Shown here in pieces: positions 44,501 to 54,792 of a stretch of DNA of 64,000 bases; position 1 is the stretch's first letter, and the number at the start of each line of letters is the position of its first letter. A model generated the notes under the pieces. The model was given only the letters and a program-made list of their open reading frames with translations. It had not been told where the DNA came from and made no database searches. Position numbers and translations under genes: made by a program. The stretch is from Geobacter sp. (lineage in GTDB: Bacteria > Desulfobacterota > Desulfuromonadia > Geobacterales > DSM-12255), in assembly GCA_009684525.1 (NCBI GenBank), contig WKKR01000001.1, forward strand, positions 1,178,001 through 1,242,000. Reading direction: 5' to 3'.

Positions 44501-47500
44501 TCGATGACATCGCTGCCGTACCCCCGGCCGAACCAGTAGGTATCGCTCCCGGATCCGCCCATAAGCCGGTCGTTGCCGCTGCCGCCGTCCAGAACGTCGC
44601 CCGACGGGGTCCCCTCGATGACATCGTCGCCGTCCGTTGCCAACAGGGCACGTTGCTGCATCGCGGTAAAATCCCATGTCTCGCCGTTCGCGAAACGCAC
44701 TTCCTCCACCCGATCATAAACTTCCGATTCGCTGAACCCTTTCTTTACGGTAAGGATGTCTTCGCTGCCGTTGATGGAGAGAACCATGTCATCCCCGTGA
44801 CGCCGGACGGTTACATCGGTGGGGAGAATATCGTCGCAGAAGGCGACCACATCGGTCGATGGCTGTGCATAGTAGTACCCGTCGAACCGCTCGTAGGCGG
44901 TGTCGCGTCCGTACCCCCGGCCGAACCGGTAGGTGTCGTCCCCTTCGCCCCCTTCCAGCCAGTCGTCGCCACCGGCACCAATGAGGGTGTCGTTACCCTG
45001 ATCGCCGGAAATGCGATCGGAGCCTTCGCCACCGTCTAGGGTGTCGTTTCCCCATCCGCCGAATATCTTGTCAGAACCGTCATGTCCCCGGATGGTTTCG
45101 CCGCTTGCGCTCCCAAGGATCGAGTCGTCGCCGTCGGTGCCGTCGATTGTCAGGCGCGCTTCCACGGCGTCAGGGCCGAGCAGGGTGCCGTCGGCGAACT
45201 CCAGCCGCTCGATCTTGTAGTAGTTGCTGCCATAGCCGAACCACCCCTTGACGGTGATGCTGTCGCTGCCGCTTCCCAGGACTATCAGGAGATCGGTCCC
45301 CGTCCGGGCAAAGCTGACGGCATCGACAGTCACCCCCTCCGAGAAGCGGATCGTGTCGCTGCTCCCGCCCCGCCAGTCGTAGTCGCAGATGGTGTCGTGG
45401 CCGGAACCGTAGCCAAAGATGTAGGTATCGTTGTCCTGAGGGGCACTGTCAAGATAGCCGCCGTCGTAGTAACGGCTGTTGCTGCCATTGATGCAGTCGT
45501 CGCCGGCGCCGCCGTCGATCAGGTCGTTGCCGGTCCCGGCATATATGGTGTCGTTACCGTCGCCCCCGGAAATCAGATCATTCCCCCCACGGGCATCGAT
45601 GGCATCGTCGCCCCCCCTGCCGGTGATGACATCGTCTCCGCGATAGCCGATGATAGTATCGGCGGCCTCGGAGCCGGCCAGGAGCCGGTCGCGGATGGTG
45701 CTGGCGGTCCAGAGTGTGCCGTCGGCGAAAGCGATCTGCTCGATTTCGTAGGTATGTTCATTCTCTGAGTAGTGATTCTCGTGGAAGTATTTGCTGATCG
45801 TAACGCTGTCACCGCTGTCCATGATCGTCAGGACCAGGTCTTCATCGTTCCTTGCGATTGCAACGTCTGCGGGGGTAATGTCGTCCGCGAATCTCAGGAT
45901 ATCCGTGTTGGTCGTATCGTCGCCGTCTCTGATCGTGTCGTGGCCCGATCCCCGGCCGAAGAGGTAGGTGTCGTTGCCGTTGGCAGTAACGGTTTCGTAG
46001 TATCGCTGTTGCCCGGTGGTGTAGTCCCTGTAGATATTTGCGGAGCCGATGAGGAGGTCGTCCCCGGACCCGCCGTCCATGGTGTCGTCTCCGTCGCGGC
46101 CAATGATGGTGTCGTTGCCGCCGAGTCCTGAGATGGCATCGCTCAGGCGGCTGCCGATGATCCTGTCGTTACCCTCCGTAGGGAGTTCGACAGCGGCGCG
46201 CAACGCATCCTCCTTGCTCCAGACTGTGCCGTCGGCAAAGATGAAGCTGCCTATGGAACTGAGCTCATACGAAGACCAGTTCATGGTCCAGACACTGGCG
46301 ATGGTCAAGGTCTCGCCGGTATCGACAATGGTGAAAAGCAGGTCGTCGTAGGGGAGGTTGGAGGCCGTTACCCGGATATCGCCCGGATTGAGCCCGGAGA
46401 ACAGCACGCTGTTGTTCCCCTGGCCGTCGGTTATGGTGTCGTTGCCACTGCCGCGGCGGAAGATGTAGGTGTCGTCCCCTGTTTCGCCCATGAGCCGGTC
46501 GTTGCCGCCACCGCCGGAAAGGGTGTCGTCTCCCGCCCCGCCCACCAGCGTCTCGTTGCCCGCACCCCCCAGAAGCGTATCGCTGCCGCCCGCGCCGTAG
46601 ATGGTCCGCGCCTGCTCGTCGCCCAGGATGATGTCGTCGTTGCCGGTCCCTGCTGCGCCGTTGAAACGGACATTGAGCTCGTTGTATAGCGCCTGCAGTT
46701 CGGGGGTGACCGCTATGGTGCGGATGGCATCCTCCATCATGGTTAAGCCGTCCCACTGGGTGCCGGAGAGGAGCTCCCGCGTGTATTTGTTGAACTCGAT
46801 CAGGTCGGTGAGGCCGTTGACCGGGTCAACGGCAAGCTTGTCCTGGAAAGACTGGTTGACGCCGCTGAAGTCGAGGATGACGGCAACGTCATCGGTTTCG
46901 ATGCCTTCAGGAATGACAATTTCTTCGTGGATATTGTCGAGATAGCCTTGCAGCCGAGTCTGAACGACCAGGGTGTCATACACCGCCTCACGCAGCGACC
47001 GGTAGGCCGATGCCAATAGGTCCAGTTGCCGCTGATCAAAGTTGATCGCCAGGCCGGGTTTTCCCTTGTTGACGCCGGAGAGGGCGGTGCTCCCGGAATA
47101 ATCCACCCACATCCCAATGGCTGCTGCGCCGCCGTCCTGGGGCTGGCCCGGGAGGCCGAAGAAGTAGCTGCCGTTGAACGCCTCCAGGATATGGACCTTA
47201 TCGTTCCACTGGTTGATGAGGTTGCGGTAAGCGGCATCGATGTGTGGGTTGTCGGCGTTGGCAGGGGCGGTGGTGACGGTTCCTGCGGTTGCCGTACCGG
47301 TGATATGGTCGCTTCTCCGCACATTTCCGAAGGAGAGGTATTCCACCCGGTAGCGCGGGTCGCGCTCTTCAAGCGAGCCAGCCATGCCGGAGGTGTCGGC
47401 CCAGGCAAGGAGCAGCTCGTCCAGAAGCGCCAGCTGCTCGGCCCTGGTTGCGGCACTGCTAAAGCGGGTGAGGATGTCTGCAAGAGTCGGCGACAGCGTT

Positions 47501-48891
47501 GCAGCCTCCTGCAGGTCCCGCACTTTGCCGGAGCCGGTCATGTCGGGGAGGTCGATGACGGTTTCCGGGATGTCGATTGTGTCGATAAACCAGCGACTGG
47601 AGGGATCATTGGCCAAGTTGACGTCGGCAGTGGTGCCGGTGGTGCCGTCGGTTTTGGTAAAGGTACCGACAGAGGCAATCGTGTTGCCGTTCTGTGCCTG
47701 GTTGCGGGCAACGGCGTCGAGGTTGATGGCAGCAATCCCCATATCGGCCAGGGACATAAGTTCATCGACCTGGGAGATGCCGTCCTGGTTTAGGTCGCGC
47801 CAGATCTTCAGCTCGCCGAAGGCAACGTCCGAAGAGTCAATCTTCCCATCTGCGTTTGTGTCCAGGTCGGTCAGGGCGGCATAGCCGTCGGTTGCCTGAG
47901 CGCCGCTGGAAAGTAGTGTCCGGTCGCCGAACAGCTCCCGGCCTGTGTCGATGGTGCCGTTACCGTTCACGTCCCGCACCAGCAGGCCGTCGTCGCTCTT
48001 TATCCAGCCGGTTCCGGTGGCGATGTTGTCAGAGTTGTGATCGAAGAGAACGCCTGCGCCGACTGCCACGGTTTCGACCCCGTCGCCGTCAAGGTCGAAT
48101 ACCAGCGGGTCGCGACGGGGTGGCGGGACGGTTTTGGATTGCGCTGTTTCCGCGATGGCTTTTTTCAGTTTGGGAGGCGTCGGAGGTTGCCAACTAGGGT
48201 CAAGAAATTTACCTGCTCTTTTAGTTCGTGGACGATACTTGGGGCCACCATGAAGGTATAATTCATCTGCTACCAGCTTATTGGAAGCACTGGTATTTAT
48301 TAACTCGGCTGCCTGTTTTCCTCCCATTTTCCATCGCCCATTATAATATGCATCAATCAATACGATTCGTTGCTTTTCTGTCAAGGTAGCTGGGTTAATT
48401 CCCATTTTTTTTAACTTACTGTCCAGGCCTTTTTCATGCCTATCAAGAACGCTAATGGAGGCATCTTTTGCTTGGCTATTGCCGATTGAAGGGCTTGCCG
48501 TCACCTCCCATTTATCATTAAGCGCACCGAACGCTTCAACGATCTTTTTTCCGCGTTCAGTGTTGGAAAAAGCAGAAAGCTCGGCTTTGTTCGGTTCGTG
48601 TGTATTATTAATAAATTCAAGTGCTTTTAGAGCAAATGATTCTATGGCAAGATATTCTGATGATTGTGCACCAAGCACACTTTTTAGAGCGTTAAGATTG
48701 TCCCAATATATATCAAATGTTCGCACTGAATTTGTATAAGTGTCAGTTCTAACCAGTAAGGCAACCCCTTTCCCAATTGTTGGGACACCGACTGAATCAA
48801 AGTATATCGTTGTGCGAAAATCTTCATTTTTTGTTAAGAATGAGTCTCTCAAATTTCGATAATTTTGGTTACTGAGGTAAGTGCCATCCAT
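38518..48891 (-). CDS. Giant RTX protein with N-terminal GH24 lysozyme-like domain
   Basis: 3457 residues behind a strong AGGAGGAG site. Residues 1-190 resemble phage T4-type lysozyme: E23, D32 and T38 in [21 protein letters not shown] keep the exact 9- and 6-residue spacing of T4 E11/D20/T26, and a later [16 protein letters not shown] matches the second lobe. About 265-400 is an EF-hand-like Ca-binding region ([27 protein letters not shown]). About 750-2700 is a long series of GGxGxDxLxG nonapeptides alternating with HCBP-related domains ([10 protein letters not shown] type). Three cadherin/He_PIG-like Ig domains follow (about 2740-3037), then more RTX repeats and a C-terminal signal-like tail. 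Exported unfolded by type I secretion and folding with calcium outside. A peptidoglycan-cutting effector or surface lysozyme is the likeliest role. Confidence 0.9.
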   Translation of the reverse strand: MDGTYLSNQNYRNLRDSFLTKNEDFRTTIYFDSVGVPTIGKGVALLVRTDTYTNSVRTFDIYWDNLNALKSVLGAQSSEYLAIESFALKALEFINNTHEPNKAELSAFSNTERGKKIVEAFGALNDKWEVTASPSIGNSQAKDASISVLDRHEKGLDSKLKKMGINPATLTEKQRIVLIDAYYNGRWKMGGKQAAELINTSASNKLVADELYLHGGPKYRPRTKRAGKFLDPSWQPPTPPKLKKAIAETAQSKTVPPPRRDPLVFDLDGDGVETVAVGAGVLFDHNSDNIATGTGWIKSDDGLLVRDVNGNGTIDTGRELFGDRTLLSSGAQATDGYAALTDLDTNADGKIDSSDVAFGELKIWRDLNQDGISQVDELMSLADMGIAAINLDAVARNQAQNGNTIASVGTFTKTDGTTGTTADVNLANDPSSRWFIDTIDIPETVIDLPDMTGSGKVRDLQEAATLSPTLADILTRFSSAATRAEQLALLDELLLAWADTSGMAGSLEERDPRYRVEYLSFGNVRRSDHITGTATAGTVTTAPANADNPHIDAAYRNLINQWNDKVHILEAFNGSYFFGLPGQPQDGGAAAIGMWVDYSGSTALSGVNKGKPGLAINFDQRQLDLLASAYRSLREAVYDTLVVQTRLQGYLDNIHEEIVIPEGIETDDVAVILDFSGVNQSFQDKLAVDPVNGLTDLIEFNKYTRELLSGTQWDGLTMMEDAIRTIAVTPELQALYNELNVRFNGAAGTGNDDIILGDEQARTIYGAGGSDTLLGGAGNETLVGGAGDDTLSGGGGNDRLMGETGDDTYIFRRGSGNDTITDGQGNNSVLFSGLNPGDIRVTASNLPYDDLLFTIVDTGETLTIASVWTMNWSSYELSSIGSFIFADGTVWSKEDALRAAVELPTEGNDRIIGSRLSDAISGLGGNDTIIGRDGDDTMDGGSGDDLLIGSANIYRDYTTGQQRYYETVTANGNDTYLFGRGSGHDTIRDGDDTTNTDILRFADDITPADVAIARNDEDLVLTIMDSGDSVTISKYFHENHYSENEHTYEIEQIAFADGTLWTASTIRDRLLAGSEAADTIIGYRGDDVITGRGGDDAIDARGGNDLISGGDGNDTIYAGTGNDLIDGGAGDDCINGSNSRYYDGGYLDSAPQDNDTYIFGYGSGHDTICDYDWRGGSSDTIRFSEGVTVDAVSFARTGTDLLIVLGSGSDSITVKGWFGYGSNYYKIERLEFADGTLLGPDAVEARLTIDGTDGDDSILGSASGETIRGHDGSDKIFGGWGNDTLDGGEGSDRISGDQGNDTLIGAGGDDWLEGGEGDDTYRFGRGYGRDTAYERFDGYYYAQPSTDVVAFCDDILPTDVTVRRHGDDMVLSINGSEDILTVKKGFSESEVYDRVEEVRFANGETWDFTAMQQRALLATDGDDVIEGTPSGDVLDGGSGNDRLMGGSGSDTYWFGRGYGSDVIEEEMRLVDVDTVRFLPGIATNDVVFSRDGNDLLVRLNDSADSLRIMNSTGMIEQFFFDDGTVLTRSDVDMIIGTPVFGETIVGTFNGDTITGTALNSTILGLEGDDTLDGGAGNDNISGGGGNDLITGGDGDDYLKGDDGNDTLDGGAGRDTLFGGAGTNIYRYERGDGLDFVNAVVSDGVDDTVEFGTGITPADLQVQVDACYYMSDPQPTDIGYRRLVIGIGGDDAIEINNADFSDIGRSPVRRFRFADGTEMTLEQIVALADGGVAGSQGGSDYDDFLRGSNADDDISGNNGDDRLKGRGNDDWLEGGNGNDVISGDSGNDNLRGGNGNDVLAGGTGNDYISGGAGDDAYLFNRGDGNDYINQYWNDSGVKTLLFGAGIAPGDLSAYLNAEGDLVILVDSGTGGSVTAPWYNRDDWSENTSLPLHRVQFVDAEGRITLIDLASLVRSRSGSLINSDEAHPVSIFANAEAYDITLSTLPSGGDPAVSYAQNGDVFAAPHYNAVSSGTDSDDIVFGTQGNDTLNGGAGNDLIIAFDGDDYLEGASGRDRIDGGGGNDDIYGGDGDDVLYGGDGYDLIHAGPGNDLAVGGYGSDTYLFNAGDGILTIEDYYLDASIDSDGYGGEVIGDYGGYGGDYGGVPAVNVLRFGPGIAFSDLRFSVSEGYLIIDIPATGDRLKIAGYDPSRPTLTTAIDIFSFSDGFEPEQEDILDLGISFAAPTDEGATIAGTAGIDIITGGMGDDTLYGDSGNDRLIGGNGNDIYQFNLGDGRDTIVDISTPGMENGIMFGDGIMPWDIRAEVEEGTLVIRVGNGGDAIRFEGFDPNIPGMPQPVGNFTFSDGTSLSFSDLVSGFEIVGTPGQDTLGGTPGDDRIRGLAGDDLLEGGSGDDVYLFEAGHGVDTIDDASAPGEWNTVVLPDGMHMGMVYLTHDPEKGTLVLKMRDSGDEIHLTGFDRMDPFGNRAVEYFRFGQNGPTYSYDELIDWNGFSIIGTDNSETLLGTATYDYIYGGSGDDLLAGGTGWDDLEGGAGDDTYLFNQGDGVLYIEDDQEEGIGNTLRFGPGITADDMLQHLRFEPPEDSYSDRGTLIIAFDNGDEINLAGFNPDDVDSSPRSVDTFLFDDGTALSFKELVRNTFVVEGDNDGNELSGTNLGDRLYGYEGADLLHSGDGNDVLTGSVGSDTLDGGSGRDAYVLNLGDGADTIIDAAENGIGNIVTFGQGIGREDVTLSLEGNTLRISYGSFGDEVFVQNFDPSGANGSQVINTFEFSDGRTFSYRELTNSAPTAQGLLADLTAIEDQPFVFLLPESAFSDADGDRLTYRVEASGYDMPPEWLVFDPATRTLSGTPGNADVGSFTLTVSATDPLGALASHTVTLTVNNVNDAPVVASSLADHSATEDEPFSFQIPSGTFVDIDAGDQLSYAATLANGDPLPSWLQFDAATGTFSGTPGNSEVGDIGVMVRATDLSGAVAESSFIVTVENVNDAPVVASSLADQLAIEGEPFSFRIPSGTFVDIDAGDQLSYAATLANGDPLPAWLQFDAVTGTFSGTPLAGSASTIDIRVSVSDQAGLAVDDTFLLATAPPPIIVGTAGNDTLTGSVGNDTLDGGGGCDTLLAGEGDDTLVFSPDYSAGLFDVAINVGSPGVWGSFAVEFINGKKMSYDLYDGGEDFDTLVGTDSDDAIFLDRGLLCQGPNIAGVERIMTGAGNDLIDLTSYRYGYGDTILDGGSGNDVLWASSGNDLLSGGSGSDKMDGGAGNDILQGGADNDYLRGWTGKNLLDGGTGADILLGGSGNEQFIGGTGNDIIETGSGVDIISFNRGDGADCVYGNIGTDNVLSLGGGIKYSDLSFRKSGFDLVLDAAGGDTVTLKGWYYSSCNRNVLTLQMIEEAAEDFNSGGDDLLRDNKVEKFNFSGLADKFDQALAANPCLTSWSLSSALTQFHLGGSDTEAIGGDLAYQYGKNGDLGGIGLAAAQDLLAQPQFGTAPQALKTLSGLQEGAVTLG

Positions 48892-50237
48892 AGTAATCTC
48901 CTCCTATACAAGTTGAATTTTACTTAATATTATATGTACATAGTAATTCTTGTTCAGTTTGTGGATCTAGGACGGGACGTATAGAGATGTCCACACCTGT
49001 TTCGACATTATTTTTGAGGTCCCAAAACAAGACGTTATAATTTAGTGCAATAAGGCCAGCATTATCTGATGGAGTCATAGTGTGATTATCCTCATATATT
49101 TCATTATAAAATTCTTCTGAAAATGCTACAGATGAAAGGCCTGGAGTAAATAACCAAACACCGTCAGGACCAAGCCGTTTTCTCTCTATCGATAGTCCAT
49201 TGTCTTCAATATCTAGTAATATTTTAACAATGATCGGCTGTTTAAAGCCGTTTATATTCTGAGTATTGTTATATAGTTGGTATACTGTATCTTTACGTTT
49301 TCCTAATTCGATGTTCTTATTATATTCATTCCATTTATAATCTAGGTTTATTTTCCGTTGTGCTATATTCTTAGCTGTATTGCCTTGTGTGAAATATAGT
49401 CGCTGATTGTCATATGCCATTTCCCGTAATCTTTCGAACAAATTCCGCTTCTGTTCAGAAGTATTGGCAAATTCAGTCGGGACGGGAACGGTGGCTTGGG
49501 GAAGCTTCTTCCAGACTTCTTCGCAAACTTGGACTTTGTCACGGTTTAAGGGGGCTTCAGATTTTACGCTTTTTGCCGAACGCACTAAGGTCTTAAGCTG
49601 CTCCAACTGCTCGTTCAACCGCTGCATGACCACTTCCTGGGTGGGACCGACTGCCGTGGGCGATGTGGCGCGGGCAAAGGCGGAGGTATACTGCAGTTCC
49701 TTGATCCGTGTCTGGTACGAATTTGTGAGACACTCTGTCCTGGCTGCACAGGGAGATTTCTGGGGCTTCAGGCCGGTCAGCCACTCGCGCTGGCTACTAA
49801 CGAGTTTCTTCAACTCCTTCGGGCGATCTTTCACTTCAGTCTTGGCTTTAGCGTAGGCAGCAGCCATCTCTTCATCCAGCTTCGACAGTGTCGGATCAGC
49901 GCAGACGGTCTTTTCCATCACGCTTTTGGCCTTGGCGCAGTCAAAGCTTGCCCCGTGTGCCTGTCCGACAGCCAATCCCATAGCAAGCGGCAGCGCCGCT
50001 GCTACGGCAATCAATCCCTTCTTGATTCCAGTGAACATGCTCATGTTGCCCTCCTTTCGGATTCAATTTCGTAGGTAAAATTTTGCTGTTTCTAAAAATC
50101 CTGTCCCACTGGGTGATGAGTGAGCGGTAGCTGTCGTCGATGAGCAGGTTGTCGGCGTTGGCAGTCGGGATAATTATTCCGCACTCTCTTCGCCATCCTT
50201 TGCCTCCTGCTCCACCACCCCCATCATCCGCGGCTGC
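47362..50237. repeat. Long direct repeat, right copy (about 2.9 kb)
   Basis: Partner of 32404-35279. Flanks the glycosyltransferase/HlyD/RTX segment, which could be deleted by recombination between the two copies. Confidence 0.9.
48920..50044 (-). CDS. Secreted LprI-domain protein, putative immunity to the RTX lysozyme
   Basis: 374 residues: signal peptide to about residue 31, LprI/DUF1311 domain (FDCAKAKSVMEKTVCAD, QREWL, four Cys), then a 230-residue C-terminal region with no assignment. Encoded 28 bp upstream of the intact RTX gene and downstream of the ABC exporter gene, so in the order exporter, inhibitor, lysozyme. Because LprI proteins inhibit lysozyme and the neighbour bears a lysozyme domain, periplasmic immunity is the natural reading. 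Adhesin chaperone or calcium-binding partner are alternatives. Confidence 0.85.
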   Translation of the reverse strand: MSMFTGIKKGLIAVAAALPLAMGLAVGQAHGASFDCAKAKSVMEKTVCADPTLSKLDEEMAAAYAKAKTEVKDRPKELKKLVSSQREWLTGLKPQKSPCAARTECLTNSYQTRIKELQYTSAFARATSPTAVGPTQEVVMQRLNEQLEQLKTLVRSAKSVKSEAPLNRDKVQVCEEVWKKLPQATVPVPTEFANTSEQKRNLFERLREMAYDNQRLYFTQGNTAKNIAQRKINLDYKWNEYNKNIELGKRKDTVYQLYNNTQNINGFKQPIIVKILLDIEDNGLSIERKRLGPDGVWLFTPGLSSVAFSEEFYNEIYEDNHTMTPSDNAGLIALNYNVLFWDLKNNVETGVDISIRPVLDPQTEQELLCTYNIK

Positions 50238-52441
50238 CGGGGTTGCGCCCCGAACCGGAATACCTCGTCCACCTGAAGCCCTTTGGGTAGCTGATGGGTG
50301 ATGAAGAGCATCGTCACCTTTCCCTTCAGTGCGTTGACCGTGGCGGCGAAATGCTCGGCCGTCTGCTGGTCGAGGTTGGAGGTCGCTTCGTCGAAGATCA
50401 GGATGCGGGGTCGCTTGAGCAGCGCACGGGCAATGGCGATCCGCTGCCGCTGACCACCCGACAGCCCTACCCCCTGCTCGCCGATCTCAGTCTTGTACCC
50501 CTGGGGGAGCGATTCGATCAGATCGTGGATTTCCGCCTGGCGGCAGGCATGGACGATCTCCGCGAAACCGGCATGGGGACTGGCATGGCTCAGGTTGTCG
50601 TAGATGCTCCCGGAGAAGAGGACGGTCTCCTGCGGGACCACACCGAAGATGCTCCTCAGTTCGTTGGCCGACAGGTAGCGGATGTCGCTGCCGTCGATCC
50701 GGATCTGGCCGTCGGTCGGCTGGTAAAAGCCGAGAAGCATCTTTGCCAGGGTGCTCTTGCCGCAGCCTGACGGTCCCATCAGCACGCTCAGGTGCCCGGC
50801 CTTGAAGGTAAGATTCAGGTTGCGGTAGAGATAGGGGTGTTCAGGGCTGTAGCGGAAGCTCACGTCCTTGAGTTCGATCGCTCCGCCCTGCTGGGTGCTT
50901 GTCCGGGCGGGTGTCAGGGCATACGGCTCGCTCGGCATGTCCATGACGTCGCCGAGACGCTTGACCGCGATATCGGCCTGCTGGAACTCCTGCCAGAGCC
51001 CCACGAGCCGCAGCATCGGCTGGCTCATCCGGCCGGAGAACATCTGGAAGGCCACCAGCTTGCCGATGGTAAACCCGTCATTGTGCATGACCAGGAGCGC
51101 CCCCACCGCCAGGATGGCCAGGGTCATGAGCTGCTCCAGCGCGTTGGCAACGACATTGTAGGTATTGGAAAGCTGCCTGGTGGAGAAACCCGCAGCCAGG
51201 TACGAGGCGAGGTAATCGCCGTATCGCTGCTCCAGCACCGGCTCCATCTGCAGCGACTTGACCGTGCTCATCCCTGCCACGTATTCGGTGACGAATGCCT
51301 GGTTGCGGGCGCCGAGGAGGAACTGGCCGTTGAGTTTCTCCCGAAAGACCGGGGTTACCAGGACACTCATCAGTGCAATGAGGCACATGATCCCGAGCGA
51401 TATCAGAGAAAGCTGCCAACTGTACCAGAACATCACGGCCAGGAAGATGAGGAGGAAGGGGAAATCGAGCAGCAGGGTGACGGCGGCACCGCTGACGAAC
51501 TGGCGGATACTCTCAATACCCTGCAGCCGGGCGACCAGCACGCCGGTGGGACGGTGCTCGAAGAACGGCAGCGGCAGGCGCAACAGGTGGCGGAACACCT
51601 GGCTGCCGAGGACGGCATCGATCCGGTTGCCGGTATGGAGCACCAGGTACTGCCGCAGCCAGGTCATGACGGCGCTGAAGACCATGAAGATCAGCATCCC
51701 CACGGCAATGACGATCAGGGTGCTCCGGGTCTGGTGGACGACCACCTTGTCGATTACCACCTGGGTGAAGAGCGGGGTAGCCAGACCGATCAACTGGATG
51801 ACCAGCGATGCCAGCAGCACATCGCGCCAGATCTTCTTGTGTTTCAGGAGCTCGGGGATGAACCAGCGGAAACCGAATCTGTTGGCGTTGCTCCCAGCCG
51901 GCATGGAGGCGTTAGCCGTGCCGGTAGCCTCTTCGCCATCGGCCTGCCCTGTGGAAGCCCTGGATATCAGCAAAATCTCATGGGCACCGCGTTCAGCAAG
52001 GTCCTGCAGGGTGGTCGTTTCCGGTGTCTGGGATCCTGCGCGGAAATAGAGCAGCCGCTCACCGTCTACCTTGACGATAAGAACCGGCTTGATGATTCCG
52101 AAAAGATCGACTGCTGGATCCTGCTGCCCTGCATGGCTCATTTCAGGCGCCAAAACCGGCTCCTCCCCGAAGAATGCAAGAGCCGGCAGGGGGACGTTGC
52201 CAAGACTTTTGGTTGAGACCAGCCAATCGAGAGTACCGACCTTGAATCCAAGGGCAGTGAGTGCGGTCTGCAGGGTGGATATTGAGCAAGGGGGCGGGAA
52301 CTGGCGTTCGATGAGCACCGGGTCGAACGGGATGCGATGGAGTTGGCAGATGCTACCGAGCACCCAGAGCAAATCGGTGCCGGAAAAATGCCGTGTTTCA
52401 GGCTTTCGATTTACCATGGTATCGGCACGCACTGCTTTCAA
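50174..52441 (-). CDS. HlyB-type type I secretion ABC transporter
   Basis: 755 residues. N-terminal C39-like domain (about residues 20-165) without a recognisable Cys-His peptidase pair, hence a substrate-docking domain as in HlyB. Six-helix membrane domain (about 205-490), then a nucleotide-binding domain with Walker A GPSGCGKST, Q-loop FGVVPQETVLFSGS, signature [13 protein letters not shown], Walker [13 protein letters not shown] and H-loop ITHQ. It exports the RTX protein, most likely with the HlyD-like protein at 35642-37060. First gene of the operon. Confidence 0.94.
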   Translation of the reverse strand: MKAVRADTMVNRKPETRHFSGTDLLWVLGSICQLHRIPFDPVLIERQFPPPCSISTLQTALTALGFKVGTLDWLVSTKSLGNVPLPALAFFGEEPVLAPEMSHAGQQDPAVDLFGIIKPVLIVKVDGERLLYFRAGSQTPETTTLQDLAERGAHEILLISRASTGQADGEEATGTANASMPAGSNANRFGFRWFIPELLKHKKIWRDVLLASLVIQLIGLATPLFTQVVIDKVVVHQTRSTLIVIAVGMLIFMVFSAVMTWLRQYLVLHTGNRIDAVLGSQVFRHLLRLPLPFFEHRPTGVLVARLQGIESIRQFVSGAAVTLLLDFPFLLIFLAVMFWYSWQLSLISLGIMCLIALMSVLVTPVFREKLNGQFLLGARNQAFVTEYVAGMSTVKSLQMEPVLEQRYGDYLASYLAAGFSTRQLSNTYNVVANALEQLMTLAILAVGALLVMHNDGFTIGKLVAFQMFSGRMSQPMLRLVGLWQEFQQADIAVKRLGDVMDMPSEPYALTPARTSTQQGGAIELKDVSFRYSPEHPYLYRNLNLTFKAGHLSVLMGPSGCGKSTLAKMLLGFYQPTDGQIRIDGSDIRYLSANELRSIFGVVPQETVLFSGSIYDNLSHASPHAGFAEIVHACRQAEIHDLIESLPQGYKTEIGEQGVGLSGGQRQRIAIARALLKRPRILIFDEATSNLDQQTAEHFAATVNALKGKVTMLFITHQLPKGLQVDEVFRFGAQPRQPRMMGVVEQEAKDGEESAE

Positions 52442-52992
52442 TCTGACCTCATCAGGCTTCTAAGACACCAAATGATCTTAAAACGTAGATCAAATCTCAC
52501 GAGAACATGTCCTCGGTCTTACATCTGTCGCCTCCGTCCAAAACTGCTGGATTCCTTGGCACCAGCCACAATCCAATGCATATCGTCGAGCATACAACTA
52601 TAGGGTTACACTATTTCTCCGCTCAATTCAAGCAACAATACAACATAACTATTTAAAATTATTGTGTAAAATTTCTTTACGGTGGATAATTTCTTTACAC
52701 TGTAATATTTTTTTACACCTATCCATACGTTTTGGTATCAGCACTTTGGTCTTATCTTTGATGCCTACCTTCGCCCATTAGCCATGTAAAATTATTAATA
52801 ATTGTGGGGTTATACTTGTGGAAGCGATTGAGCAACAGTGCAGGTATTTTTTGGGAAAAAGGAGGGAACTTTTCTGCCAACTCGGTATTGATTCGCCATG
52901 CCCAAAAAAGCAAAACCCGGCACAGTTTGGGAACAGTACCGGGTACATTTTGCAAAGGCCAGCTATATCTAACTGAACCTTTTATGTTTTAC
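52442..52992. other. AT-rich intergenic region upstream of the secretion operon
   Basis: No supported gene. It holds the three tandem GTGTAAA palindromes (52664-52718) and, by position, the promoter of the exporter-immunity-toxin operon. Confidence 0.6.
52664..52718. promoter_or_regulatory. Three tandem 19-bp palindromes (GTGTAAA-N5-TTTACAC)
   Basis: Copies start at 52664, 52682 and 52700, an exact 18-bp period with shared end bases. Each has the ends GTGTAAA/TTTACAC with up to three mismatches. Either a cluster of repressor/activator sites for the secretion operon, 220 bp upstream of the ABC gene, or transposase-type end repeats, since one more copy lies at 30577 at the far end of the island. 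Confidence 0.7.
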
Positions 52993-53039
52993 TGGAGCGG
53001 GAAACGGGATTCGAACCCGCGACCTTCAGCTTGGGAAGC
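52993..53039 (-). other. tRNA-Gly 3' fragment, probable attachment site of the integrative element
   Basis: The minus strand gives the 3' half of a tRNA: CTTCCCAAG anticodon loop (anticodon CCC, Gly), variable loop, T-arm GGGTTCGAATCCC, acceptor strand and CCA (TGG on the plus strand). The 5' half is missing, so it is not a functional tRNA. A tyrosine integrase gene begins 215 bp away, the usual arrangement for an element inserted in a tRNA gene. Confidence 0.85.
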
Positions 53040-53177
53040 AGGCACACTGGCGTTTCTGGCTTTTTCAATTTGTCTCTCAATTAATCATATACCCTGCTTA
53101 TCACCTTGACTTAACTGCGTTTTTGTCTTATTTTATATTCCCTAGTGTTTCAAAATGCCTCCCTGCTTGCCAACCTC

Positions 53178-53243
53178 CAAACGGAAACAAAACGGAAACA
53201 CAGGGTTTCAAAAAGAGCAAACGGAAACAAAACGGAAACACAA
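53178..53243 (+). repeat. Direct repeat upstream of the integrase
   Basis: CAAACGGAAACAAAACGGAA-type units occur twice with a 40-bp period, each unit itself containing two ACGGAAACA steps. Likely arm-type integrase or excisionase binding sites, although they also lie in an open frame continuous with int. Confidence 0.6.
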
Positions 53244-53255
53244 AAAGAGAGCAAA

Positions 53256-54608
53256 ATGGGCAAACAATTCACGGAAAAAGCAATCGCTGCTGCGAAACCA
53301 AAAGACAAGAGATACTATCTTCGGGAGGGACGTGGTTTTGCTCTGCAAGTCCTTCCCTCCGGTACCAAAGCTTTCGTGTATCTGTTCGAGTTGAACAAAA
53401 GCAAAGGGTATGTGCTTCTTGGCCATTATCCGGATTGCTCACTTGCGGATGCGAGAATAGCATATAACGATGCGTATAAGTTAGTGAAAAAAGGCATCGA
53501 CCCACGTGACCAGAAGAAAGCAATTGCCGAAGAAAATGCACGATTAGCGAAAGAAGCAGAATTAGCGGTAGAGGCAGCTGCCCGTGCGGCGGCTCAACTG
53601 GAAAAAGACACCTTTGATGCTTTAATCGAAGACAAGATACCCGAAAACTTTGTTCCGACTACAGTTGAACAGCTTGCTGCAGTTTGGTTTGTCGACTACT
53701 CCAAGGAGAACCATTCTAAACGTTGGCAAGATACCGTCCTCAGTGCCATCAAAACGCACATCATTCCCAACATCGGCAAGATGGAAATTTCTTCTGTTCG
53801 ACACAAACACGCATTGTCTCTCATTCAACAAATAGCCGTCACTGTCCCAGGATCTGCTCGTAATACTATGAAGTTCTGCAGACAAATGTTTAAGTATGCC
53901 TGCCGTCTGGAGTGGGCTGAAATACAACCGTTCCATGAAATCACGGAGTCTGTACCCAAAATTACGCAAAAAGCTGATGAACGGCATCTCGACGATGACG
54001 AAATCATTAAAGCGTGGGGGGAAATCAGCAAATCATCAAGCACCAGGGAAGTGAAACGGGCATTGAAGTTGATACTCGTTACAGCTCAACGCCCTGGCGA
54101 GGTAGCTCAACTTCACCGAGATCAGATCAAGGACAGATGGTGGACGATACCCGCCGAGGTTGCCGGCAAGAATGAACGTGAGCACAGAGTATACCTAACA
54201 GACACAGCCTTAGGGTTGATTGGGGATGGTAAAGGTCATATATTCCCTTCTGAGAGAGGGAAACGAGGGCATATTTCCGAAAATGCTCTTTCACAGTCAA
54301 TAAATCGAGGCTATTTGTCAGATGACGTCGTGAAAGTCGTAGGCAATAGAAATATAAAGGCACGAAAAGAGCCTTATTTCGGCATGAAACCTTGGTCACC
54401 ACATGATCTTCGTCGAACCGCTCGTACAAATATGGCGCGGATCGGAGTATTGGATGAGGTTGGTGAAGAGGTTATAAATCACATGAAGCCCGGTGTTGTC
54501 GGTGTTTATAACAAATATCGCTATGATGAAGAGAAAAAAGATGCCCTCCAGAAGTGGGAAGCTCTTCTTCTGGAAATACTGGCAACCAAGCAACCAAACA
54601 ATCAGTAA
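53256..54608 (+). CDS. int: Tyrosine-recombinase integrase
   Basis: 450 residues from ATG 53256; the frame is open 37 codons further but through a DNA repeat. Residues 1-90 form the DUF4102-like arm-binding domain of P4-type integrases (KRYYLREGRGFALQVLPSGTK). The catalytic domain shows TAQRPGEV (Arg), HDLRRTARTN (His-x-x-Arg), INHMK (His) and VYNKY (Tyr nucleophile). It catalyses insertion and excision at the tRNA-Gly site next to it. Confidence 0.94.
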   Translation: MGKQFTEKAIAAAKPKDKRYYLREGRGFALQVLPSGTKAFVYLFELNKSKGYVLLGHYPDCSLADARIAYNDAYKLVKKGIDPRDQKKAIAEENARLAKEAELAVEAAARAAAQLEKDTFDALIEDKIPENFVPTTVEQLAAVWFVDYSKENHSKRWQDTVLSAIKTHIIPNIGKMEISSVRHKHALSLIQQIAVTVPGSARNTMKFCRQMFKYACRLEWAEIQPFHEITESVPKITQKADERHLDDDEIIKAWGEISKSSSTREVKRALKLILVTAQRPGEVAQLHRDQIKDRWWTIPAEVAGKNEREHRVYLTDTALGLIGDGKGHIFPSERGKRGHISENALSQSINRGYLSDDVVKVVGNRNIKARKEPYFGMKPWSPHDLRRTARTNMARIGVLDEVGEEVINHMKPGVVGVYNKYRYDEEKKDALQKWEALLLEILATKQPNNQ

Positions 54609-54792
54609 GTGAATTTGATGTAAATTTTATCTTGTCACGAATGTTATTTATATAATATGTCTTGTGGGTGTTTTTTGCCCATAAAGCAGAGAGTGTCGTT
54701 GGATGCCCCCTCTCCCCTCCCCCCGAATCGGGGAAGGACATTGAATCACCAAATACCAATTTCATCTTTTGTTTGAATAGAATGGAGCAAGT

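Noticed and set aside
39000-46700. Regular short repeats resembling a CRISPR or satellite array
   Set aside because: They are the coding sequence of RTX nonapeptides (GGxGxDxLxG), with codon-level variation and no constant spacers.
50174-52441. N-terminal C39 peptidase that would cleave a double-glycine leader
   Set aside because: The domain fold seems present but I see no catalytic Cys/His pair in the usual context, and the RTX protein has no GG leader; an HlyB-like docking domain fits better.
52993-53039. Complete functional tRNA-Gly
   Set aside because: Only the 3' half is present; the sequence beyond the anticodon stem does not form a D-arm or 5' acceptor strand.
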